DNA from: Coffea arabica
Lineage: Eukaryota > Streptophyta > Magnoliopsida > Gentianales > Rubiaceae
Direction of reading: 5' to 3'
DNA length: 64,000 nt
Assembly: GCF_036785885.1 (NCBI RefSeq)
Contig: NC_092317.1
Location: forward strand, 6,698,501 to 6,762,500
The notes under the pieces were generated by a model, which saw only the letters and a list, made by a program, of their open reading frames with translations, was not told the DNA's origin and did no database searches. How positions within the stretch are numbered: the stretch's first letter is position 1; every line of letters starts with the position of its first letter. The position numbers and the translations under genes are program-made. This document shows positions 45,974 through 58,587 of the stretch, piece after piece.

Positions 45974-48900
45974 GCTGAGGCTTGGCAATATAGCACCCAC
46001 GAGTGGTGTAGTAAAAGTACCCGTGACCCCATGTTGATTGTTTGAATATATGTGGGATCTGGGCCATATGTTAGAGCCTGATAGGGTGGGTCATCACCTG
46101 GGATAGGCTGACAATTGCCGGATCCGAAAAGGGAGGGGTTGGGACTTTGCTGTTAAAACCCCCTCTCAGATTGGGTAATTTTGGTTTGGGACACCTGATT
46201 TTGGCCTGACTTTTCTTGGGTAGGACCCATTTTGCAAAGGTTGAGGAGGAGGAGAGAGGAGAGGAGAGGAGAGAGTAGCAGCTGGAGTTTCATTTCAGGA
46301 CATGCGACATCATCATCATCATTGATTGATTCAAAAAAAAAAAACTCCTCATCACTGCTTCCCGTGTAGGTGCTTACATAATTTTACATTGATTTCAGTA
46401 ATTCTTTTGTCATGCAAGCAACGATCCATTCAATTATAGGGTGAGTACAGTGAAAATTGTGCTGTGAATGATCTTAAATGGTTGCAGAAGATTCATTGTT
46501 CCTGTTCCCTGTTTCGGCTACACTTCCAACGTGGGATTTATAGGAATCAAGAAAACATCTGAGTGATTGTTCTTGGTCCTTGTTCCTAGCCTACCCTTTT
46601 TACCCTGTTCGCTCTTGTACCTTTTTCTTGTATTTTCCTTGGAAATTTTCATTTGTATTGAGTCTGCACTTGATATCATATGGTAAATTATCGATGAAAT
46701 AATTTTTTATTTTGCTAGAGTAGCACTTATCTTTTTTTTAGCCAAAAACAAAGGGAAGAAGAAGACGAAGAAGAAAAATAGAAGGGAAGGAATGGAAAAA
46801 TGGGGTGCAATTGTTTCCCAGTAATTTGTTGCGAAAGTTAATGTTTGGAAAAGGCAGTAGGAATGGCATAAAAGACCATTAATTGCACTCTTACGAGAAT
46901 AAGTTAATGAGTCCAGCATTCATACTGTGTCTTTGTTGGAACGAACTTGTTGATGCTGCTGCTCTGTCAAAGTTCCTATGTCGAATTATTAAGGGACTTC
47001 GCATTCTGATATTGTCAATAATTTGTGATGGGTTTTCTGAGCCTTTTTCCTATCGTTTCTTTTCAACCTCCAAATGCAGGTGGCTTCCTTAAAACGCAGG
47101 ACTTCTTGCAACCACTGGAGCAAGGATGTAAGAATGATGCCAAGGAGGAAGACAAAGTAGAAATAAATGATTTGGAAAAGCCTCCACCAGCAGCTTCTCC
47201 ATCTAACATAGAGCATCTTCTTCCTGGTGGTATTGGGACCTACAGCATTACTTATTTCAATCAGAGGTTCCTAAAACCGGAGGGGAATGTATACATGATG
47301 GCACAAGCAAGTAGTACCAACATAAATGACGAAAACTCAAACTGCAGTTCTTACGCAGGTGGTGGTTTCACTTTGTGGGATGAATCTGCAGTGAAAAAGG
47401 GAAAGACAGGGAAGGAGAATAATGCTGGAGATAGAGCTGTTCTTAAAGGTAACTTCTTTGAGACTTGATACTTCCGGATTATTCCCTATCAATAGAGTTG
47501 CTCTCATTGAGTACTCACACATTTAAAATCATATAAAGATGCACTTCCTGTAGTCGGGGCAGTGCTGCCATCTATATAAATGCTTGCTCAAATTGAATAA
47601 CCAGCAGGTTTACTGCTATCAATATTAAAAATGCAAGTTCTGATTCTTCTGCTCTTCATGTTTTTTCAGTTGATTGACAGCAATCAATTTAATACTTCCA
47701 CACTAAAATCCTTCAACACTTTGAATTTCATGTATCTGACAGAAGCAGAAGCAAATGTTGGGGCAGGGCAGTGGAGAGCATCAGCAGAACGGCCCTCACA
47801 GTCCTCGTCCAACCATAAGCTTAATGCTGCAACATTCAGCTCTCTCTCAACCTCTAAGTCAGTGACATTTCTCTCCATTCATCTTCAGACCTCAGTTTTC
47901 TGTGCACCAAATATTGTGTAGCTGCTTATAACTCTTTACTAATTTTTCCAGGCCATCTTTGGCCCAGAGGAACCAGAGTTTTGTAAATATGATAACATCG
48001 GCTAAGAGTTTTCAAGAAGAGGATGATGATGATGATGACGAGGAAGAGTTTGTCATCAAGAAAGAGCCATCGTCACATCCCAAAGGTACCCTTCTTCAAC
48101 CTTGTGTATCCATTAACAGCTTGGTTCTTATCCTTTTTTTGTACCTAGGAACGCAAATAACATCCATCTTGACAGGCAATTTGTCAGTTAAAGTTGATGG
48201 AAAAAGCACCGATCAGAAACCTAGTACTCCACGTTCAAAACACTCAGCTACAGAGCAACGTAGAAGGAGCAAGATTAATGACAGGCATGTGTACCTTCCC
48301 TTAGTGGAAGTCAAGTCTCTTACTGATCATATAAATCTCTAATTTCTCTGATATGCTTGTTGTCTTCTAACAATGACAGTACTGCTGAAGTCTTGCTTTT
48401 TTCTTCTCATGCAAAATTCCACTTCCCACCTTGAACTCGTGCAGTTCCTTATGTTGCCACTGTATATTATTAAATACCATTTTTAACTTGCAAAAATAGA
48501 TGGAAGTTGGTTCTGTTTTAAAGCTTGGAGCTGCAAATGTGCTTGTCCAAGTTTTGAATGCTATACTTTGTCATTATGCATGAAAACAATGTCTATATAT
48601 TGAACTAACGGGAGTAAAGAAATGGAATCAGTCAGTCAACTGTTAGTTTTGGGACTGTTCCTAATCTTGCTGTTTCATAAGCAAACGAAAATTGGAAACT
48701 TTACTGAAGTTTTCTCAATAATGTTTGATTTGCAATAATAGAGAAGCTTTACTCAGGATTTTAATGTATACTCGAGTCAAAATAATTTCATTTTTGAAGA
48801 GTAAACTTTAAATCTTTAGTCTTGAACTTTGTCATGCAGATTTCAGAAGTTAAGAGAGATCATCCCTCATAGCGACCAAAAAAGAGATAAGGCGTCATTT

Positions 48901-50535
48901 TTGTTAGAGGTATATATGTATGTTTTGAAATATTTTATCTACTTTTATCTCATAATTAATCATAGAAATGACAAGTTATCAATGTCTATGCAGGTTATTG
49001 AGTATATTCAATTTCTACAAGACAAAGTGCAGAAATATGAAGGGCCATACCCAGGATGGAACCAGGAACTATCTAAGCCAATGCCATGGGTAAACTACAA
49101 TCTCTTATTTGTTTCTGTATGCATCATTGCAGTATTCACATGACTTTCTAAATGTTTCTTTGAGATATTGAACCTAAGCTTTGGATACTTCTTGTCAGTA
49201 GTTATTGCTGCTTATGAATAAAAGACAGGTCTCAAAGAAATAAGTTGAATTAAAAATTGATGCTGGATTGAAAATCACTGGCTTAACTGAAGCATGCTAG
49301 ATACGTTAATGGAAATCTAGTTGAGGTCTTAATTCTGACCCAAGTATGTAGGTCGGGCATACTTCATGGAAAGATTGGAAATTGCAGATATTCTACATTT
49401 GAGAATGCTTTAGTACTTCATTTGGTGATTCTTTCTGCTTCTATTGAACAGAGAAATCTCAGAGGTCCTGAAGACTTTATCAATTCTACTCAAGTCACGA
49501 ATATTGGGTCAAATCCACTAATTCATGCAGCAAAACTTAATGAGAGCAAAGTTACTAGCTCTTCTGCACTAGCTATCAATGGGCAGCACCTAGAATCAGA
49601 TGTAAGCAGTGCAGCAGCTTTTGGAGAAAAGGATCATCAGCCTGATATAACAGATAAAGCAGCATCAGTTCCTATGGCGCTGAGGCATGGAATATTTCCA
49701 TTTGGAGGAACCAGCACTGCATCTGTACCACTCTCATCTACGCCTGCATCTGATATAGACAAAACGGCATCTCACCCGCAACATCAGTTTTGGCCCAGAG
49801 GATCATGTACGGCCGATAGCAATATAACTGATAAGCTGAAAGACCAAGAACTAACTATTGAGAGTGGTACAATTAGCATCTCCAGCATATATTCACAAGG
49901 GTTAGTATTCTTTCTTCATTTTCCTTTAGTTCTCTAAGATGGTTCAGACTTGCTGTTAGTTTTTATCTTAGCAAATGAGAAAATCAAGGGAAAAGCTTCT
50001 CATATGCTTTCTTCTAAAACTTGTAGAATCGAATAATATATGACTTCCTATCTTCTCTCATTTAACTGGAAGGAACTCCATATTTTCTATCATCCTCATT
50101 GTGGAATCAGTTTACCATCATAGCCTGATTGTATCATAAAAACTCATGAACAGGTTGTTGAGTACTCTGACACAAGCATTGCAGAGTTCTGGAATAGATC
50201 TGTCTCAGGCCAACATTTCTGTTCAAATTGATCTTGGAAAAAGAGCTAATGGCAGAGTAAATTCTTCAGCTTCGGTTATCAAGGTACTTTGCCCATTTGC
50301 TATACTTGCTTCCCAGTAATTCTTTTGCAATGCTGTTTCTGAGGAACTTCATTCCAAAGTTTCCATGTTTCTTTGTGCTGCATTGCAAAATTTTCTTGAG
50401 ACTTGCGTCTTACACTTCCTGTAGGATGTTGATGTACCGAGTTGCAACCAAGCAATGCCAAGGTCTATAGTTACAAGAGCAGGGGAGGATTCTCCTGGAC
50501 AAGCATTGAAGAGGCTCAAAACAAGCAGAAGCTAG
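44954..50535 (+). CDS. BIM1: BIM1-type bHLH transcription factor
   Basis: Eleven coding exons: 44954-44990, 45153-45221, 47080-47448, 47743-47857, 47952-48085, 48176-48284, 48840-48909, 48994-49089, 49452-49900, 50154-50283, 50425-50535. They join in frame to about 562 residues. The N terminus ([20 protein letters not shown]) and the core [37 protein letters not shown] and [17 protein letters not shown] are those of BES1-interacting Myc-like proteins. BIM proteins bind E-boxes with BES1/BZR1 in brassinosteroid responses. The basic region is about residues 264-278 and the helix-loop-helix runs to about 316. An Asp/Glu run and KKEP precede it; the conserved tail includes [18 protein letters not shown]. 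Length suggests BIM1 rather than the shorter BIM2/BIM3. The intron after exon 6 begins with GC. Exon 6 has an alternative in-frame acceptor at 48149 that would add nine residues. Intron 2 is 1.86 kb. Confidence 0.92.
45908..45971. repeat. GA microsatellite in intron 2 of the BIM1-type gene
   Basis: About 31 GA units without interruption. Poly-Ser/Leu frames read from it are artefacts. Confidence 0.93.
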
Positions 50536-51205
50536 CATGTCATTAGACTGGATCATATTCTTCTTTTGTAACTGATTTATCCAATTTTTGATGCCCCTTC
50601 TTATTTTAAGGGGAATGTTCTTGCCTTTGATTATGGACCCATTGTAAATGCTGTTTCAAATTCTTTTGGGATGCACATAATTACCTGACATATTGTATTA
50701 TTTACCACTTATTTTTTGTTAATTATTATATACAATTAGAGGCTTCCATGCCAACTCAAAGAAGCCGCCTTACTAAATCAAGGCTTATCTTTTTGTGCAA
50801 ATATCACAGCAACTTTTCTAGTGTTCTCCAGTGAGATGCAGCAAGGCTGCTCTTTTATTGACAATGAACCCTTTGGATAGGCATTGCTATCTTAATTTTT
50901 TTAATCACAGTTATTTTTGCAAATAAATTAGTCATTTATTCAATGTCCACAATATGTATACAACTATTAGCCCAAACCTCCACGTGAGCTGGTTGCAACT
51001 AAGGGAAACGGGGGGAAAACAAAAAAGATGAAATGGAAAGTTCTTACACTTTAGGGTGAAGAATTCATTTGAATTTGTATGACCCCCAGCTTTTGGGGTA
51101 ACCAAAATCAGCAATTACAGAAATATGGTGCTAGATTGGTGACTGGTGAATCAGATACATTCTGATGGTCATGATTTTATGAAGTCTTTTCTATTCTGCG
51201 TGCAA
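50536..51205. other. 3' flank of the bHLH gene
   Basis: 3' untranslated DNA followed by unremarkable sequence up to the terminal-inverted-repeat element. No gene seen. Confidence 0.5.
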
Positions 51206-51784
51206 AGGGTCCGTTTGGTTCATGGGATGACATAGGATTGGATTAATCATTCTGTGTCTTTCTATGTTTAGTTGCATTTTGTACATGGGATGACACATCC
51301 TACCTAACTAAATAAATCCCTATTCATGGGATAAAATAATCCCATAGAGGAGATGGTATTAGTCATCCCAGGATGACTGACATAAAGGATGATAAAATTT
51401 TATACTAATTTACCTTTATAAAAATACAAATTTATACTCTTATAATTATATAACCCTACTCCCACACGATAAAATAATATGAATTGACTAATTTGCCCCT
51501 ACTAATTAATTTTAAAGCTTTTTGACTAATTTGATGTTGCCATCAACATAAAAATATTTGAACTAATTTACCTTATGAATGATTCAAATTCATACTGACT
51601 ATTAAACAACCATACTCTCACATAATAATATGATAATAAATGGACTAATTAGCCCCTACTAATTATATTAAAATTTTTGACGAATTTGCCCCTATTCATT
51701 ATTTGAAAATTTTTGACTTGCCCAATTAATTAATGTAAATTTTTTTGACTAATTTGTCATACTAACATCATACTAGAATAACTA

Positions 51785-53024
51785 TTAGGAGGGGAGTACC
51801 CGCGTATCGGGAGGTATTTGGTGCTTGTGATTAAAGAGGATTTTACACAAAAAAACTCACACACATTTAGTAATAATATGGAGTAACAAAATATCTAATG
51901 TATACTGGGAGATGGAGAAGGAAATTATGCATGCTATCTTGCTCGGTTCATATATTTTGAAACAAACATTTGTATATGAGTTTTTCATTAACAAGACTAA
52001 ATGAACTTCAAATAGGTACACAAACGATTTAGAGAACGACGATAAACAAAGTGATTATCCACTTAAACATGCATCTACACAACATTCTTATTGATGAAAG
52101 TTGCCAACTTTTTCAGCAACAACAAAGCATTCTCTCCCTTGAGAAAAAACAAATTGAAGACATGATCTTCCCCTGCAACCTCCACACTTCTATCCCACTC
52201 ACTCTTCTCTAAAACCTCTTTATAAAGCCACCCCCTATCTTTTAGAATATCCTTTTCAGCAACATAAATGATAAATCAACACCTTTTTCCAGCCTAGCCT
52301 CGAAAGGTTTAGTTCTATCAGAGGATTTAACATTGGATCATCAATCCCCGTAGATTTTGAGTGAACATAATGCCGGATGCCCTCAACATAGGCCTTTGCC
52401 TGTAATTTCGTTAACTCAATACCGATTAGCTCTTTCCTCCGAAAATAAGGACAATTGAAAATAGTTTCGCCAGAGAACTATATTGAAATCCAGAGTACAA
52501 TGGCAATACAAGTAACTATTTACCGGAAGACAAAAGAAACATAACGAAAGAATGTGAAGGAGCGGACATCTGAAGAATTGAAGCTAAAACTGATACTCAA
52601 TCATAAATTCCTTAATAAACCACGTTGTTCTTGCTTTAATTGAGACGAAAATGATGTTTGAAGGTTTTCAAGTTATAATAGTAAAGTAATAGTAATAATT
52701 GATACAAGCCAAAATGAATGTCTCTACAAGGACATTTAAGTAATTACATTAATAAAGAAGCTATTATGGGTTGTATTCATTGTAGAAAAGATAATCAAAT
52801 AATCTCACATTCCCAAAATACCCAAACCTTTGAACAAATCATCACTGCATCTTTTAAAATACAAGGACGTTTCGGTAAACACAAGAATACACATGCTATC
52901 TCAAGTAGTATCCAACGCTATAACTCCACTCAAAACAATCTCACAATCCCAAAATACCCCTACTCTTGCGATTGAAATTCAAAATCATTCTTTGATCCAA
53001 ACTCATTCTTATATAGTATAAAGA
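51785..53024 (-). mobile_element. Helitron on the minus strand carrying a carboxylesterase fragment
   Basis: Read on the minus strand, the 3' end is AATCACAAGCACCAAATACC, the hairpin CCCG-ATACG-CGGG, a short spacer and CTAA at 51788-51785, followed by T. The 5' end is A then TCTTTATACTATATAAG at 53024, a typical Helitron TC start. The 3' segment matches the Helitron end at 26330-26396, so both belong to one family. A gene fragment of the carboxylesterase family lies inside in the same orientation. No Rep/helicase is present. Confidence 0.7.
52075..52468 (-). pseudogene. Carboxylesterase (CXE, alpha/beta-hydrolase) 3' fragment
   Basis: Minus-strand translation gives CPYFRRKELIGIEL, then SKSTGIDDPMLNPL and LSRLGWKKVLIY; after a frame change come VAEKDILKDRGWLYKEVLE, VAGEDHVFNLFF and LLLLKKLATFI, then a stop at 52077-52075. 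These match the C-terminal half of plant CXE-type carboxylesterases: the TGxDDPxxNP block, the acid residue in AEKDxLxDRG and the catalytic histidine in GEDHVF. The break is a 7-base insertion that looks like a tandem copy of CATTTAT within ATTTATCATTTATG. The N-terminal half with the HGG and GDSAG motifs is missing, so this is not a working gene. Its parent is not in this window. Confidence 0.78.
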
Positions 53025-53706
53025 TATTGCCTTTGGACTAAATTACCTTTAATAAGCTTACTTTCTAAATCAAATTTTATATAAATACATAATCTTATCA
53101 ATTAGGTTTTATGAATGAGAACTTCGATAAATTCAAATTCTGTCCAAAGAAAAATCTTATATATTAGCTTGAGTTCGACTCATTTAAAGCTCTTAAATGA
53201 GTTGGGTTTTAATTGATTTAACTCTAAATTAGCTAAAACTCGGCCCATTATTTAATTGGATTTCAAATTTATATTCAAAAACTTGGTCAAAATCTAGGGC
53301 CCAAATGGGCTAAGTTTAAGTGAATGCAAATTTTTATATATCAAAATCCTTAATTTACTTTATAATTCTAAAGTTTCAAAGTACTCTATTTTAATAAAAG
53401 TTATAAATATTAATTTTTATTAAAAATATTAAATTATTTTATTAATATTTTATAAAATATTTAAATTATTTTATGAAAAAGAATCTACAAATTGAGGGTT
53501 GCTTTGGTCATTAAAGTAGTAATCTTACCTCATCCAATCTCCAACCAAACACGGGATAAGATTATTCCCTAACATATCATATCCAATTCAGAACCAACCA
53601 AATACTAGATAATTTGGATTATTTATCCAGGGATGACTCAACCCAAAATTAATAATCCGAGAATGAGTTATCTTATCTCATCTGGTCTATGAACCAAACG
53701 GACCCT

Positions 53707-56356
53707 AAAAGGACCCAAAAATAATAATAATTTGAGAATAAGTCATCTCATCTCATCTAGTCCATGACCGATACAAACCCCAAGAGTATAGAATAAGCAT
53801 ACAAAATGGAAACGGTGGGTCTATCATAAAATTCAATATTATTATGCACCTCATGAAATCACGGCACTTCTGCCTACAAAATGTGAACTTTTAGAGTGAA
53901 CTAAACACTTGGCCTAAAATAACCCTTCTATGAAAACTAACACAAATATGCTTTGAAATTGTTATTTAATTATTTAATCATAGCTTAATCTGCAGCGATG
54001 TTTGTTTATATCAGAGCTTAGAGGGATCGAAAAAGATTAGCAACTTCTTTATCTATTGGGCCCTGTATAATCTGACGCTCTGTTATATCCGACGGTCATC
54101 CCCCCATTACAATTTGGAGAGTTTATGGGCTCTCTTTCACGGGGCACAGGCCGAATGTCCAGCCCCACCCACTTTCACAACCGGCGTGAGCCCAATAGTT
54201 TGTTGGATTTCTTGACCAAATTGTTCATCTTCTATAATTTTCCCTCGATTTTTGGTCCTTTTTTTTTTTTTTTTCAAGTTTCAATATCTTTCTTTCCAAC
54301 CTCTCTTAGGCTCTAGCAATCCAATCAATCAATTTTTCTTCTTCAATCTATTCAATTATGTTTGGCCAGTCCTTAAATGGTTAAATATTTTACTTTATAG
54401 TAATTACTTCTTTTTTGTAGTAATTTGCAGTTAACACCAATTTGTTTATTATGTGAAAGAAAAACCCTTGTCAAGTTCTGAAACTCAATTCATAGTGTCA
54501 TGATTGCTTTTTATGTAAACCACACTTAGTCACGTTTTTTCATTTTTCAATTGTCAATTCCAAATCAACTTCCTAGAGACTGCATGATGCAGGTTTTCAT
54601 GGGAAAGGAAGAGATTAGTCCTCTGCTTAGAGACATTCTTTTACTCTATTTGTCTCTCACTCTCAGCTGTATCCTTCTTTCCTATTTTTTTTGAACTAAA
54701 GAAATTCAAATATGACACTAACAATTATCCTCCCTCGATTTATATACTCTTCCTATTTAATTTTACCTACTCTCCATTGTATTTATTTACTTTACCTAAT
54801 TAATCCTATATTTTCAACAATATAGTACCTGAAATATATCTTAATAAATGCCCTATGGGCACCCCGTTAGACACAGACCGTTTTAAAATCGTCTATTTGC
54901 ATTAAAATAGTTTGAGAGTCTTAAATAGCTCTTTTAACTCCTTGTAGAAATAGAACGACTAGACATTTTTGAACGACTAGAAGTTTCTTTAAAAGGTTTC
55001 ACATAAGTAACTAACCATAAAACCACTAATGTCAACCTTCCAATATTATTAAGTTCCTTAGTCAGATTCCTAATGTTGTTGTTTTCCTAAACTCAGCAAA
55101 CCAAATTAACCATATAAAAAAGGCATGCTAGTAACCTAGGACAATTGCAGTTAAGCTTTCTTTGTTGGCGGAAGCTTCTGTTGACCATGCTTCCCCTTTA
55201 TTCAATGCATGCACCTAATAATCACATACCAACATAGTACTAGAAATTACTACTATAAAATATGAGATACGGCAATGCATTATTCCAAGTAATCCACCAT
55301 CGGCTGCTAAATCAATAATGTCATTAAGGCATACTTTGACAAATGGGTTTTTGAAGTAATTTAATGTATAGTCACTCTCAATTTGATGAAATTGCCTCTT
55401 TGAAGTAAAACAAAAGGTATAAAGAATATCTTGCTAAGTTAAGTTACCTTCACCAAACAGCAACTTCATCCGCATATCGCAGATGAAAATGATCCGCTGA
55501 CATAGATGCTGCGAGTCATAAGCCTCAACCACTTATTTACAAATGAAGAAATTGACTCCATAACGCTTTAACTAATTGGTTTAGTACATAGAAGATTAGT
55601 CTTTGTTTATTCAAGAGTTACAACTACTATGCATTTGCCTATTGTTTATATTTTTCCCTTACCATTCAAAATCAAAGTATATAAAATACTTAATTCTACT
55701 TTAGTTATTATCAATGGAGTTGCTCTTCGTTTTCCGATACACTTAATGCAGATGGAGAAGATAAGAATCATTATTGGCTCCACTCTCGAGGGGTCGCTTC
55801 TTGGATCATTCAACCAGATAACAGTCACACTGAATCCGAAGTAAAGTTGAGGATTGTCTTGGGATCTCCCTTTCTTGATTCCTCCGATCCCACCAAATTT
55901 CCAATTGCAAAAAAGTTCAATAAAAACTCTTACTGGATCATGGGATTGGTGGTAGGGAAGGGTTTAAACTGCCCTTGTCACAACAATCCATTTTCTTTGC
56001 CACTTGTTGGATGGATCATCAGCAAAATGCCTAGATGGAAGCAGCCAAATATGACCCTTTTCTTTCATGGGAAAAGAGACCGCACTAATCACTAAGCGCT
56101 ATATATTCATTGGCGGCATCGGTATAATATTGGCAGTTGCCAAAAAAAAAAAAAATAAATGGTTGGAATTAAACATCTACAAAGTGGGCAATTATTTAAT
56201 CATTTTGAGCCCCCAAATCCACTTCCATTGGTACGTGGGAGCTCTCAATCACATCAATTATTTTTACTTCTTGTTAATCAAACAATTATTAGCCGACTTT
56301 CACAGAATTAATAGGGTATAGACCCCATTATGATGCAGACCATCTTATACTACTAC
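53707..56356. other. Intergenic, no gene recognised
   Basis: Begins with the worn duplicate of the TIR element end, then AT-rich DNA. Frames of 60-85 codons at 54.1-54.4 and 55.6-56.3 kb have no recognisable domain and no plausible partners. Confidence 0.5.
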
Positions 56357-56675
56357 TGGGTTAATTCCACTTTGTCCCCCCAAACTTTGGACGATTATCC
56401 ACTTAAGTCCCTAAACTTCAAAATGGGACACTTAAGTCCCTAAACTTATAAATACCTCCCACTTAAGTCCCAGAACTTATAAAATGGGACACTTAAAACC
56501 CTAAACCCTTATAAAATGGGACACTTTGACCACCCACGACATTCAGGATTTGTTAACAATTTTCCTTAAGTGGGAGGTACTTATAAGTTTAGGGACTTAA
56601 GTGTCCCATTTTGAAATTTAGGGACTTAAGTGGATAATCGTCCAAAGTTTGGGGGGGCAAAGTGGAATTAACCCA
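56357..56675. mobile_element. Long-arm hairpin MITE
   Basis: TGGGTTAATTCCACTTTGTC at the left pairs with the inverted AAAGTGGAATTAACCCA at the right. Arms of over 100 bases carry repeated CACTTAAGTCCC / TTTAGGGACTTAAGTG words. It is 319 bases long and sits in a CTACTAC tract that obscures the target duplication. Confidence 0.88.
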
Positions 56676-57268
56676 CTACTACTAGTATATAGTAGCGTGT
56701 ACCTAATGCTCATTCTCCCAACTGCCAATGTTTCATTCTTAACCAATTGGATAATGTTTCATTCTTAACCAATCTCTGTTCTCCAATGAGTTAGGTGCAT
56801 AACAATTTGCCACATATGATAAAATATTCTTTAGTACTTTCTACGTTTGTCACTTTTGAAAGAAATATTGCTGATTTTCTTTGTCTAGATTCCAGGCATG
56901 AGGAATAATACTACTAGAATACCGGTTGACAAGGAATATTAGAGTAGACAACTCATATCAGGCCTCCCCAAAAATGATATTGAATGTGATGAACGTGGGA
57001 TGAATTTAACCAATTGGTTCCAAATCTGTTAATTTTTTACCATAAATGAGGTTCTTTTATTCTGTACTTAATTATGGTTGATAACTGGATGCTGTATTAA
57101 TTATATATTGTCGACCGACAGATGACATACATTATCATGATCAGAACAGAAGGGTGGTCAAACATTAGTGATAAAAACAAGTCAAGTTAATTTAATGGAC
57201 TTTCAAGATTTCAACTTCATAACTTAAAAAAGAGAAAGAAAAAAAAAGGTGGGCTTTAACCTCTGATG

Positions 57269-58275
57269 TAGGCATGGCCACGGTTCCAGAACCAACGGTT
57301 CTGGTTCCAGAACCGCCGGTTCTGGTTCTTCAAAGAGGTAGAACCAGAACCGCACCATATAAGATGGTTCTGGTTCTGGTTCCAGAACCGGCGGTTCTGG
57401 TTCTTCAAAAAGGTAGAACCAGAACCGCATAGTTCTGATTTCGATTCCTTATGGTTCTGGTTCTGGTTCTGGTTCCGGTTCCGGTTCCGTATGGTTATAT
57501 ACAATTTTATTTAATTTCTTATCCTTACCAATTTTAATACGAATATAACAATATATTTAAAATTTTAAATAAAATGTAAAAAAATAAATACAAAATAAAT
57601 ATCATATTTTAATTTTATTATTATTCTACAAAGTACGAAATAATAAATAGATAATAGATGAAGAAATTGAGAGTAGTTTAGAGATGGAAGAGAGAAGATT
57701 GATTTTGGTGTAGTAGAAAATAAAATTTCAAGTCTTATTTATAGGACAAAATGAAATTAAAAATTTGGAACGTTGTATTGTAACGTTCCAAATTTGTAAC
57801 GTTGTATTGAAAATTTGGATAAAATTACAACGTTGAATTGTAACGTTGTAAACTTGTAATTCACCCTAACCCCCAATTTGTCAAATTTAGCAGGCAGCCA
57901 CCTTTCTTGTTTTTTTTCTATCCTTTGCTTTGTTTCTTTCTTCCGTTGAGAGCCTGAGGACCTTTGTGCAAGTCAGGAGGAGCCCCCGAGAGCAAAAATT
58001 GAGAGCAAAAATTGTGGTGGCATCATGATGACCTTGGTCATCATGATGCCTCTACTTTTATTATTTTTTATATTAATTATTTTTAAATTTTTTAACGGTT
58101 CTGGAACCGGCGGTTCTGGTTCTGGTTCTATTTTTTAGAGAACCAGAACCGGAACCTTTATCCAAGGTTCTACTACGGTTCTGGTTCCACGGTTCTGGTT
58201 CCGGTTCTGGTCCGGTTCCAAACGGTTCGGTTCCGGTCCGGTTCCCGGTTCCAAGTGGAACCATGGCCATGCCTA
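57269..58275. mobile_element. hAT-type element packed with GGTTCT/AGAACC words, exact 8-bp duplication
   Basis: Starts TAGGCATGGCC and ends GGCCATGCCTA (inverted). CTCTGATG flanks both ends (57261-57268 and 58276-58283). The first 220 and last 190 bases are dense arrays of GGTTCTGG/CCAGAACC and GGTTCCGG hexamers, with a repeat of about 75 bases at 57290-57435. The interior is AT-rich without a transposase. Arg-Asn and Pro-Glu repeat frames read across it are spurious. Confidence 0.92.
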
Positions 58276-58587
58276 CTCTGATGGACAGTACTGCATTGTA
58301 ATCTTCAATAAAAAAGAAAAAAGACTTTAACTGACAGTGCATTGGTCATTTGGCCAGCAGACAACTAGCGATGGAATTGGTATAAGGATCCTTTAGGCTC
58401 TGGCAAAGCAAAATATTTCGAACATCTCTATTTGACAGAGAATTTGACCTTAACTTGTTGATTAGCAGTTTGATAACTCATATAAGGTCTTTTTTTTTTG
58501 GGGGTTTAATTTGGAGAATATCATTGTCAGGGAAACTTTGTGCTAGAATCCTAAGTTGCAATTACATTTCAACTCAGCATGGAATTT

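Larger units (their letters stand above)
51206..53706. mobile_element. 2.5 kb terminal-inverted-repeat element (AGGGTCCGTTTGG ends)
   Basis: AGGGTCCGTTTGGTTCAT at the left and ATGAACCAAACGGACCCT at the right form an 18-base perfect inverted repeat. Beyond this the ends share AT-rich words with ATCCCATGAA/GGGATGA motifs. No transposase frame is visible. A Helitron (51785-53024) is nested within. A worn second copy of the right end follows at about 53710-53780 (AAGTCATCTCATCTCATCTA, GTCCATGACC). The family is possibly PIF/Harbinger-like; target duplication is unclear (AAA versus TAA). Confidence 0.75.

Noticed and set aside
45826-46067. Minus-strand frames with long Ser-Leu repeats
   Set aside because: Produced by the GA microsatellite in an intron of the bHLH gene.
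57224-57504. Minus-strand frames with Arg-Asn-Gln and Pro-Glu repeats
   Set aside because: They are translations of the GGTTCT/AGAACC hexamer arrays inside the hAT-type element, not protein genes.
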